A stretch of 64,000 nt of DNA from Kwoniella bestiolae CBS 10118 (Eukaryota > Basidiomycota > Tremellomycetes > Tremellales > Cryptococcaceae): NCBI RefSeq assembly GCF_000512585.2, contig NC_089241.1:1178001-1242000 (forward strand). Direction: 5' to 3'. Position 1 is the stretch's first letter. Each line of letters begins with the position of its first letter. The notes below the pieces were generated by a model. It was not told the DNA's origin, made no database searches, and saw only the letters and a list, made by a program, of their open reading frames with translations. Positions 1-10,230 of the stretch are shown piece by piece. Both the position numbers and the translations under genes were made by a program.

Positions 1-1198
1 GGCGGCGGTGGATCTCTCGGCATGATTCGCACGACTGAGGATTCCACTTGTGGGGGTGGTCGGAAATTGCCTTTGCCAACTTTCATTATGTGTTCTACCC
101 TCGCATAGAGCTGTACGTTGGCTGCGAGTCTTCCCCATAGCTTGGATCCGGCTGAGGCTACGAGACGGAGCGCAAATTCACGCTGGAACATCAGTACTGC
201 GCAGTGGGGGATCGGTCGGTGTGAGAGGAGTTTGAATACTAGCGGGGACGAGATCTGGCGGAAGGTGTCAAATCATAGGTTAGTCCCATCTAGATAAAAT
301 GCAAGGATAGGTCGACTCACCTGATATGGAGTATTCGAAATACAAACGTCGAAATACGGTAAATCCGCTTTAACGAAATCCCCAATCATCACTTCCAACT
401 TTTTCTGCTCGGGTCTAAATGAAGGGATTTACAGGATCAGTCAGTGAGGATGACGGTGACGAGATGCATCGATTGGAGTCAGAAAGCGGGAATAGGGGTA
501 GGGAATATGGGAAGTATGTAAAGGTTAACTCACTTGCCCAAAACCCTCTTTTGAACCTCAGCCGCCATCCTAGGATCCATCTCAACAGCCACTACCTTCC
601 TACATGCCGCCAGGATCCTGACAGTCAAATTACCCGTACCGGGACCTACTTCAAGGACTATATCGGTGGGTTTCAGGTTCGCCTTATCAACGATCCTACA
701 TTCAGCCAGCAAAGAAACGACCACATCCATTAGCTGAGTACCCTACTGGTGAGGACGGGACAGAACAGAACAGAGTAATGAGATGATTGAGTCAGATGGG
801 GCGCCCGGTATAAATGGGTTTCGGGCCTTTACACCATGTTTATATGTGTAAGAAGACCGTCGTGTGTGATCGTCATTTATTAGGTGAATTCGAGGTAGAA
901 GGTAGGTCATGTTGAATGAAATAATTACAGACAACTCTCAAATCGAAGGGAGAGGATATCTCGTTCAGAGGGTTTCCTTTTTATATATCAATGATAAATG
1001 AGAACCAGCAACTCACCCCTGCGCAACCAACGGGTTCGTCAAGATATGTTGCCCAAACCTAGCAGTATCGAACAAGTGATTCCTCGCTGCTCCCCCGGCC
1101 GCTGAAGCTGAAGAAGAGGATTCACCATTCTTCTTGTTGGGGCGTTGGGCCGCTGAGGTGGGCTGGACTCGGAAGGTCGATGTGGTGGCTTTGGGCAT
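1..1198 (-). CDS. DIM1: 18S rRNA dimethyladenosine transferase Dim1, 5' part of gene (C-terminus beyond window)
   Basis: Dim1 dimethylates two adjacent adenines near the 3' end of 18S rRNA and acts in nucleolar/pre-40S processing. The ATG at 1196-1198 opens a Ser/Ala-rich leader followed by the family block FDTARFGQHILTNPLVAQG. The exon at about 530-730 carries the SAM-binding motif LEVGPGTGNLTVRIL and the acidic motif VVAVEMDPR. The exon at about 320-418 ends in the catalytic motif ISNTPYQ. The exon from about 262 down to 1 reads MFQREFALRLVA and then VGKGNFRPPPQVESSVVRI, both typical of the family. At least three introns with GTGAGT donors separate these exons. The reading frame runs off base 1, so the C-terminal helical region is missing only because the window ends. 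Identification is secure; the exact intron ends are my reading. Confidence 0.93.
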
Positions 1199-1605
1199 CT
1201 TGGGTGGATACGACTTGATTCTTATTGATAGATGAGCCGAAAGGAGAGCTGCATATGAGCCTGAAGATGCGAAGTATGAAGTAAAGGCAAAAATTCAGAA
1301 TTGACTTCGACTTTTGATCGTTTGTTGACATGTCACGTGATTTTTCACTTAATTAATTTACGTAAATCAACCTCTTTGAATTTCAGATCGAAGGGAACGA
1401 ATGCGATAGATAGACATGAAATCATTGCATAAATACAAAACTTTCTGGATACTGAAACAGAACAACAATACGGAATGATCGTGGCCAAGGACAGGAAAGA
1501 GGACAATCCCTGATATTTCGATACAAAACTGAATAGAAAGAGATACAATCGGATTTCTTCGCTCCCACTTTTATACGATGGTTTGAGGCAAAGAGCATCC
1601 ATCAC
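1199..1605. other. intergenic: DIM1 promoter / OSM1 3' flank
   Basis: 407 bases between two tandem minus-strand genes. It must hold the DIM1 promoter and the OSM1 terminator region. I see no coding frame, RNA gene or repeat here. Confidence 0.5.
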
Positions 1606-4498
1606 CTAAGCCTTGACTTTTCCAATAACGGTATCAGGAGCGTACTTGCTGATAGCATTTGGAGGATGGATCATTGCGAATTCCCTATCCGAGGTCAATT
1701 AGCAAGTTGACGTTGATCTGCCAAGTTCAATACAACTCACTCAGTAGCATCCCTCCCAGCGTAAAGCAAGATCGCCTTCGCACCTCCAGGATGATCCGCC
1801 AAAAAGTTAGTCACATCCAAAACTTCACCATCAATGATGACCCAACAATCATCCTCTTTGTTGTGTTTTCCCACTTCCTCGACGGTATATTCTCCTTTGG
1901 TCTTTCCACCAGACTTTTGCTTTTCCTTGGGTTCAGGTAATTTCTCCTGTTCGATTTGTGCTAGGGTTTTGTCCCCTTCTTTAGCTGGTTGCGAGTTTGC
2001 TGGGACGGACGCATCCTGAGCTCCTTGTCGAGTACCGTGAACCTCGGTTTGTTGTCCACCTGCACCGCCACCCGAGGAATACGATTGCGAACCGGAGTTG
2101 TTATCGGCCCAGGAGAATTCGAGATTGACGTTCTTGGAGTTTGGGTCAACTCGGATCTTAGTTTCGAGCAAGTGTCCGGCGACGTTGGATAATCGGTTGG
2201 CAGCTCGTTCGTTCGCCAAAGAGGAAAGGAGGTATGACGATGCGGCATCTCCTGCTACTCGACCGAAGACGACACAACCGCTAATGGAACCAGAAAATAT
2301 TAGCACGAGTTGACTTCGTGGAAGAGAAATGCCACCGTCAACTCACAGCAGAGAACTACCTCCCAGTCTGTTTGCACCATGTACACCACCAGCCAATTCA
2401 CCACAAGCGTAGAGACCAGGGATAGGCTTCGAGTTGGAGTCGTGGACAGCAGAGTCGGTACCGATCTCGAGACCACCCATTGTGTAGTGGAGTACGGGTG
2501 TCTGTAATGCCGTGTAAGCTAAAAGTATTATCGCACGTTATGAATGTTGGTAGCTCACCATCAGTGCCACATGATAGAGATCATCCATTCTGAAGTCACC
2601 ACCACTGAAGAACTGTTTACATTGTCAGCAAAATGATGTTTGTGGAAAGAGATTCAACACACCTTCTTGCCGAATGGATCGGTACCAGGGTTCTTGGCGT
2701 ATTTGTTATGCTCATCGACTACAGGGGTATATGTCAGGTACACACTACCGCAACGTACTGAGCAGCTCACATGTCTTCTTCAATGCCTCAGGTTTGATGC
2801 CCATCTCCTTCGCCAACTCTTCGCCACTGTTGAACTTCTTCATGAGACCTCGACCAACGTAATGCTTGCAGTGCCACTCGATCTCTTTACTAGATTGACC
2901 ATTGAGGATGAGTCGGATAGGGAACTGGAAATCCAAATATAAGCTAATATTCCAAAAAAGAACTCCGTTGCGTGAGCTTGCTTACCTTGTTGTTCTCCCA
3001 CATCTTGCCAGTGACGAAGTCTCGGTGTTGAAGCTCATCGACAAATCGACTACCGGTGTTATCGATAAGGAGACCACCGACACCTCGAAGAGCTTCAGCA
3101 GCGAGGAACTTGACCTATATGATATACATCGTTAGCTTCCGATAGATGTCTCCCAACACTCAGGCACCTACCTTAGCGTTAGGCTCTTTGGGATCGACGA
3201 GACCGGTAGGGTGTACTTGAACTTTTTCAAGATCAATGCCCTTGGCTCCGATTGCCATCGCCATTTTGTGTCCATCACCGGTACAGTGATCACCGTTGGT
3301 AGTGGGCTGAACTCGCACCGTAAAATTAGCTTAAATATTGCAACCATGCAAATGAATGAGCTAACTCACCAGATCGTAGTATTCTGGTCTGTGCTTCTTC
3401 AGCAAAGAGTCGCCAGTGAAGTCGGCAGCGTATCCACCAGTAGCAAGAATGACGGGACCTTGCTCGGTGAACTGGCGGACGGCAAAAGACATTAGCCAGA
3501 CTGAGATGTGGAAGACAAGCAGAGTACACCTACCTTCTGTCCATCCTTCTCGTATTCTACACCAACAATCTTATCACCCTCATTCAGTAATTTAGTGACT
3601 TTAGCCTTCTTGAGCACTTTCACTCTATCAGGTGCGCTCTCAGCCAGATCTTCAAGCTACCACAATCAGAGTATGTCAGTCTCAGTTGGATCAGCCATCT
3701 TCATAGACACGCAACTCACTTTCTCCATGAGCGCATAGGTGATGGTCATACCAGGGAACTGTTGACCACCTCGATGTGTTCTCTTCTCCGAATGACCACC
3801 AAGTCGGGATACCTTTGACAAGTCCAGGTTGAATTTCTCGACTAACCAGTTGACGGCGTCTCCGGATTTGTAGGTTAAGACTTTGATGAGGTCGTCTCGG
3901 GCGAGATCCCTTGCTGATTTTTTGGTGTCGGCGAAGCTAAGTGAGGCGTGAGATTAGCCATCTGGACTGAAAAATTGTATTGACGGGGGGATCGGAGATG
4001 AAGTACATGGCATACTTACAACTTAGCTGCTGTATCAGGTATACCAAGGGTCTATCGTTGTTATTATTGTCAGTTACTAACGATCTCGTTTTATTACGAT
4101 GCTCGAGTGAACATACTTGTTGAGCCTATAATGAACGGTGTAAGCTATACTCCCATGTCTGAATTAGTCTCACATGAATAGCTTACCTGAGTACCAGCAC
4201 CATTGATACCACTCGTAGCTTTAGTCGAGTTACCCTATAGGATCAAAGCGATTAGCTTATGAATCGATCATTCAGTGGAGGAGAGTGGATGAGCTGAACT
4301 TACACCCATAAAGCTGTTCTTGTCAAGGAGGATCTACCGAAAAGCGTGTCAATTTTAGCTGCTCTTGAGTAGATTGTAAGAAGGAGAAGAGGGTCCAGCT
4401 GTACTTACCACATTGCCACCTCTCTCCAAGACTGTATGAGCGGCGGACAGACCTGACAGACCACCTCCTACGATGATGACCTTTACGTTTGATGCCAT
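1606..4498 (-). CDS. OSM1: FAD-dependent fumarate reductase (Osm1-type) with C-terminal cytochrome b5 domain
   Basis: Osm1-type enzymes reduce fumarate to succinate with FAD, helping to reoxidise reduced flavin during anaerobic or ER oxidative folding. The protein starts MASNVKVIIVGGGLSGLSAA, a dinucleotide-binding GxGxxG fold, and the next exons give KNSFMGGNSTKATSGINGAGT, the family FAD-binding block. The last two exons encode a cytochrome b5 domain: YTVEEVGKHNKEDDCWVIIDG, then NFLADHPGGAKAILLYAGRD, then FAMIHPPNAISKYAPDTVIG and the stop at 1606-1608. The heme-ligand histidines are visible in HPGG and in MIHPP. About a dozen short introns interrupt the gene. I see no cleavable presequence before the FAD motif, so the location is uncertain. 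Yeast Osm1 lacks the b5 domain; forms with it occur in other fungi. It is divergent from DPM2. Confidence 0.9.
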
Positions 4499-5162
4499 AC
4501 TGGTAGAGTGACTGCTACTACAATAAGAATGGGATAGCAGAAAGAGAAAAAAGAGAATCAATCAAAGACCCGTACTGATCAGAGAGAGCAGAGAGAGATG
4601 TGAGACTAGGAAAGAGAAAGAGATGAATTGGAATAGATTGATTCGTATATAAGCTGAAGACAGATCTATGAGCTTGAGCTGAAAAGTTGAGCAGAGTATA
4701 CGAGTATGAATGAGATCGAGTGTGATTCGTCAGCCTAGTTGTTGCTTGCGAGGATATAAGGTGGTGGAAGTGCATCAATAAAGGCATTCCTATTCAATTG
4801 AGTTGTACTCTTCAAGAGTAACCGGGTTGAGTGTATCAGAGTGAATGGACCAACTGAAAACAACTCAAACGTAACCTGTCCACATGGACATATCACTCGA
4901 CTTATTGCCTATCGTGGTAATTACCGGTCATGAGGATTACCGGTTAGATCGTTGATTATGTAATGAGTGTTACACTATCCACCTCCACGTCTTTCACGCG
5001 TGAGACTGGATGGATGGAATGTTGTTAAAAGGTTGAAAGCGAGCGTGTCATGGGTTGGAACGACATTGACAGTGATTATCTATAAGACAGCTGATACTCA
5101 CATACAGAAGTAGACCCTCCAAAATATTCAAGACCAGATCAGACCGGAAAGACCAATCAACC
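4499..5162. other. divergent promoter region OSM1 / DPM2
   Basis: 664 bases between two divergent genes. A palindromic TCACGCGTGA lies near 4994-5003. A pair of ACCGGT-type repeats (TTACCGGTCATGAGGATTACCGGTTA) lies near 4921-4946 and could bind a dimeric factor. No gene is visible. Confidence 0.4.
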
Positions 5163-5837
5163 ATGGTAAGCACCAATCCCACTACATGTTCAGACCGATA
5201 CGAATTGCTTCTAACACTAATGAATGACTCTCTGATCCGTGCTCCTTTTTGTCCTGCTACCGCTACCTTCTCATCCCCTCGAAAACCAATCTGAACGATC
5301 TCATCGATTCGACTTGGACCTCGATGATTCCAATCACACCATGCCTTTCTTATAATTCGATGCGATGCGATGTCCGGACCCTTGTTCCGACCTGACCAGG
5401 CAACGTCCGATAAACTGCTCGGCGCAGCGATGCTCTTCGTAGCTGCCTTTGTATTCATCTACTACACCACCTGGGCATTATTACTTGTGAGTGCTACACT
5501 ACAAAAGTTCCACATTTGCCCCCCTTGGCATTATCATATTCTTCCCTCATCCATTCATGGCGTCCTGTCCCATCCTGCACATCCCTCATCTCACCATATC
5601 AATATCATCCACCTCATCCATCATACAGACGTATCACTGATTGCCCCATTTCGCCCAAAACAGCCATTCATCTCCCCCTCCTCACCAATCCAATCCCTCT
5701 TCCCACCCCGAGAATGGGCCATCAAACTCCCCCTCTTCCTGCTGTTATCGGGCATATCAGCCATAGGTCTGTTCTTCGCGCGAGTCAGCTTAAGCGAGGC
5801 AAGGAAGAAGGCTGCAAAGGGAGGTAAGAAGGTATAG
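5163..5837 (+). CDS. DPM2: dolichol-phosphate mannose synthase regulatory subunit Dpm2
   Basis: Dpm2 is a small ER membrane subunit that stabilises dolichol-phosphate-mannose synthase, which supplies mannose for N-glycans, O-mannosylation and GPI anchors. My model has three exons: the ATG alone at 5163-5165, then 5400-5486, then 5664-5837, giving 87 residues (the human protein has 84). The protein begins MATSDKLLGAAMLFVAAFVF, continues IYYTTWALLLPFI, has a second membrane segment in WAIKLPLFLLLSGISAIGLF, and ends in a lysine tail (EARKKAAKGGKKV). The MAT- start and the YYT-W-LLPFI block match the animal family. The first intron begins directly after the ATG (GTAAGC) and ends at CCAG before GCAACG. 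An alternative start at 5370 (MSGPLFRPDQ) would avoid that intron but fits the family less well. Confidence 0.87.
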
Positions 5838-6643
5838 CAGCGTATAGTAGAACGAGAGAAGGGAATCACAGAGTGATGTGAATGTGGGGAGGTGATATGT
5901 ATAGATTTATAACGGTTCTGCTTAAACGCGGTCATTTCAGATTGGTCTGAACTTCCTACCATACCGTTATCTGTCCGTTCGACTTTATTTGCTGTGAAAG
6001 CTGAACATGGCTCTTTCCAGAACTACAGACTATATCATCATTTTCGACGTGGAAGAAAGCACTCAAATCAGACGCATTAGACATGTCATAGCAAGCCCAG
6101 AGCGCAGATCCAATGAATCGTGGTCTTGCTAACAAGAGGAGTAAGACATGATACCAAAAACATACATGCTCATCATCCCAATGTTATCATCCATCGTATC
6201 GTAACCTGATGTACTTCTAAATCAACATATACTAACATATACTACTCTACTTGGAGGAAAAAGAAAAAGCACTAATCAACTGGAATGAAATATGTACAAA
6301 TTACCTGTAATAAAGAAAAAGAACCATTAATCTTGTCTTCTGTCTTTCGGAACTATTGGTATTGGTATGTATTGGAATTGGTTGGATATATGCGAGAGAA
6401 AATGATAGAATGAGGTATATTGTCAACAGGAGTGAGAAGAGAAGAGGAGGACCGAGGATCGATGCGATGCGGTGCAACTTTTGATTAAATGCTTGAATGT
6501 TGGTTGAGGGGTAACAACAATTTTTACTTTACGCATCAAGAGGTGTTGAGTTGGAAGGACCAGGGAGGGGTGGATGTGTCCAAGAGTATAGAGGGTCGCG
6601 TGGTTTCATTTTGATTTACTGATCAACAGTAAGAGTTGTTCCA
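5838..6643. other. convergent intergenic region DPM2 / cyclin
   Basis: 806 bases between two genes whose 3' ends face each other. It is AT-rich, especially around 6180-6340, and probably holds both 3' UTRs. I see no ORF, RNA gene or repeat that I can support. Confidence 0.4.
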
Positions 6644-8450
6644 CTATATCTCGGATGATAATTCCTTCCCGTCGTTCGCGGCGGAATAAGCGATAGCCCA
6701 TTCTCGGAAGTAGACCGAAGCCTTCATGTGTTTCTTAGATGCGTACTGATCAGAAGTAAAGATATTAGCTATGAGTCTGGCGATGTAGCTAGACTTGAAA
6801 CTCACCTTCTTGTAGAATGATGAAGTGTCGTTGAAGTCTGGATCCAGAACATATCTGTACATCGCTTGAGCGCACTCGACGATCTCTTCCTGTGAGTAGT
6901 TGGAGTAATGCACGAGGTTTGGAGTCTATCACGGAACACAATCATCAGCCCATGGTCCCTCGATCGGATCCGGAAGGAGATATATTGTACTCACCCATTC
7001 ACCTCTATCTAAACATTTCCTAGCCAACCACATAGCAGCCGCAGCCAACTGACTAGGCTTGTACGGTATCAACTCATGTTCGACACAGCTAATCTCCACC
7101 AGGAACTTCGCTACCGTCCTAGTCTGTATATCGTATCCATCCGCTTTCGAGATCCTACGAAGGAAATGTAAGGGGTTGGGGTAAGACAAGTCAAATGACA
7201 AGGTAGATAACATGTATCGCTCGGCCTTGAGGATCTCATCGGTGTCGTATCCCCCATCAGTCATATGTAAGAAATGTTCGATGGATGGGCAAATGACTTC
7301 TTCGTATTTCGCAGCGATGAACAAGGCTGTCAAGCCTACCAGTTGGAATTTGACTAGTGAGATGACTCGCTTGGAGAGGAATCGATCGACAAGGTTGGTA
7401 GCGATGAAGAGGGTTTCAGGTAGTAATCTGAATTTGGCGTGGACTTCGATGATCCAGTCCATGAGGATGGCTCGCATCTTCCATTGAAGTTCGGCTTGCT
7501 TGTCCATGTAATCGGCATCAGCCATGGTTTGGTCCTACAGATGAATCAGAACATCAGCAACGGCAGTGACAACAGCAGTCAGAAAAGTCAAGACGCACCT
7601 CGATCGACAACATATAGTTGAAAGCATCAACGACATACTCGCTAACCATACTTGGATTACCTTCATCTTCAGCATCCAGATCAGTCCAACCTGCATCCTT
7701 AGCCTTCCTCTTTGGGCTTCGTAATCCAACAGCAGCTTTACTTCCACTTGATAAGAGGATCTCTTTCCCATCTTCGTCATACTGACCATCATCCAATCGA
7801 AGGGCCTCTTCTTCCTCTTGTTCGGCAAAGGGAGGTGGAGTGGAGGTCTTCCTTCGTTTACGTGAAGGACCATCATCCACGTTGGGTTTCCTTTCCTTGA
7901 GAGGTTTGGTCTCGGGAGCAGTGGCAGTGGTGGAAGTGGAAGCAGAGGTGGCTGAGCGTGATCTAGAAGGAATTCGGGAGGAAGGTACAGCAGCTTTCCT
8001 TTTGCCTGTTACGGTGACTTTCTCTTCTTTCACGGTAGCAGCGGTAGAAGTGGAAGATGTGGTTCGGGTGGTTCGTCTGGACGGGATACTTTGAGAGGAA
8101 GTTTGGGTAGTTGCTAATGGTCTTCGTTCTTCTTTCACCGATTGATTCTTCTTTCCATCTCCATTGGTGACTTCACCTAACGCTGCTCTTCTCTTAGCTG
8201 CCAAGTCGACTTTCCCATTTTCTCCGGCTCCAGCTCGGGTGGTACCTTTGAGGGTCGTCGTGGAAGAAGCTGAGGCACCTCGCTTGAGTACGGGGATGGA
8301 GGTGGTAGCGGTGGTAGCTTTGGCAGCGAGGGTACCGCTGTTACTGGTGGTAGGTCGTGATCGAGGAGCTATGGTACCAGCAGCAGGAGGGGCGTTTTCG
8401 TCAACTCGACGAGCAGCTCGTCGGGTCTGTAGGTCGCGTTGAGGGGGCAT
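6644..8450 (-). CDS. B-type (mitotic) cyclin
   Basis: This is a cyclin that would activate Cdk1 at G2/M. The N-terminal exon (8450 to about 7600) is disordered, rich in Ser/Thr/Ala and Lys/Arg. It carries a canonical destruction box, RAALGEVTN (residues about 88-96), recognised by the APC/C. The next exon has the cyclin box: QAELQWKMRAILMDWIIEVH, LPETLFIATNLVDRFLSKR, LVGLTALFIAAKYEE and ILKAERYMLSTLSFDL. The C-terminal cyclin fold follows (ELIPYKPSQLAAAAMWLARK, then the ends encoded at 6644-6905). Introns lie near 7536-7600, 6905-7005 and 6750-6810. The MRAILMDWIIEVH block and the D-box at this distance from the start indicate a B-type rather than a G1 cyclin. I cannot tell from this window which CLB paralog it is. 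Confidence 0.93.
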
Positions 8451-10230
8451 GATCGTTGTGATGGAGAGAAGTTATGATGATCGAGGTGAAGGGAATATGA
8501 TATGAGCCGGAAGGAGGGAAGGAAGGAAATGACAAGTTGAATGATATTGTGATCGGGTAAAATCAGAGAGGTTGAATGATATCACCAAAGGATAGTAGGG
8601 GTAAAAAGTGAATATCAGCAAACGCATCTTTTCATTCATCCAATGACTGATTAGAAGAAAGAGAGATAGAACGATAGATGGTATTCAGACTATTACTCGC
8701 CATTACTCTGTGTAATGTCTCGAAATGTCAAACATCGCGTCTCGGAGTGAGTGAGATCACTATTTGACTTCTCGCCATGTTCTCAAAATACCACGCGGCA
8801 ATTGTCCCCTCCCTCCCCAAACATACTCAACAATGAAGAGATGGAGATGTACTCACAGGTATCCCACTAGCCATGATATCTCCTTACTATATGATCTTCC
8901 CCTTGAACAGAGTGTCGAAGAGACGTATGAGATGATATAGAGGTGAAGTGATTATAGGGGAGGCTTGACGTTGAATGACGCGTAATTTCCTTGTTTCTTC
9001 CTTGTTGTAATGTCCCAAACCAGTTGATTATATTACACACATATACCAAACGATTCCTACCAGATACCGACGTTGATGAAGAGGGGGGGGGAAGGGAATA
9101 TACCTACACTGACTGCTTGTTCGTATTCGTTATGCTTTGAGAGGTTGGTTGAATCGAATTTGAGCAAGGAAGAAAGAGGAAATCAAAATTGGGTCTCACT
9201 CAACACATTACAACGGGGGTTGATTCACTCCTCTCAAATCCTATTCAATCCATTACGAAACCCCTTTCTTTCCCATCCTAATGAGGCATTACAACACTCC
9301 CTAATACCCTCAGGGTCAGAGACGTATCACGTGATTTGAATCAAGTGATTCAACTTGATTTCAAGTGAATCGCCGAAATCCCGTTAGTCTTAGTGCATTA
9401 CAAAAAACAATCGCGCTCGATCCTTTTCGATGTTAGGGTCAACATTACATCTTTCAACCTTTACTTACGTTGTTGTCCACTCTTCCGATGTGACGTATCG
9501 CCTCCTTACCCCTTGGATTGGACCGTGCGCATTGCACTTTACAAGCACTGTACGATAGACACAAAGTAGAAAATGACAGTTTCGTCATGTTCACTGAGCT
9601 TTTACGCGTCAATGTTTTATCCTAATATCAGGAAGCTAGGAATGAGAACAAGCCTTTTATATCGTCAGACAAACGGGTAGGATAAAAGTTCGCACTTGAT
9701 GTGATGTGGCTATGGCTATGGTCATCTGGACTGGGCATGATATCATCTATCTTTTCATCAACCTCAACTCTCGTGGATACGATCCAACATGAACACGAGT
9801 ACAGCAGCGCTACTCGCGATTGATCGTTCCTGTAGTGTTCAAAGAAGCCACTGACATACCTTGATGAAGCTTGATCTTCACTAGCTTCGATTTACACAGA
9901 ACATTGCTGTTATCGAAATGGAAGCGATCGAGTCTGCTCTTCCGTAACGATAGTCTAGGCTTATCAACGATACGAAGTATTGCATCGCGACTTCCTTATC
10001 TCAGTCCAGCTCAAGACCGAGTAGTTCCAACACGACATTGATATGACATCCATCCGCTCGCATGATATATGATAAATGCATAATCTCAACAAGATGCGAT
10101 TTGATATGATATGGTATGGTACGACATGACAAGTGATAATACTGATTTGACACCGAAGTGTTATAGACATTTTCCAACGATTATAACGCAATTGATCGGA
10201 CCCTCCTCACACAAGACGTAATATCTATCC
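8451..10230. other. intergenic: cyclin promoter and MFS 3' flank
   Basis: 1.78 kb without a credible gene. Two ACGCGT hexamers (MCB-like, 8978-8983 and 9604-9609) lie about 0.5 and 1.15 kb upstream of the cyclin ATG. MBF binds such sites in other fungi, but hexamers of this kind occur elsewhere in the window, so this is weak. Region 9340-9375 has imperfect repeats of TTGAATCAAGTGATTCAA. Region 10085-10130 has short TGATATGATATGGTATGG repeats. Short open frames here have no protein-like features. Confidence 0.4.

Noticed and set aside
743..934. Minus-strand open frame between DIM1 exons
   Set aside because: It overlaps the DIM1 intron between coding exons and shows no protein-like motif.
1345..1605. 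Hydrophobic minus-strand frame downstream of OSM1
   Set aside because: It lies in the 3' flank of OSM1; biased composition but no conserved motif and no splice partner.
8978..9609. ACGCGT hexamers as MBF-controlled cyclin promoter
   Set aside because: Kept only as a note: the same hexamer occurs at several unrelated places in the window, and the second is over 1 kb away.
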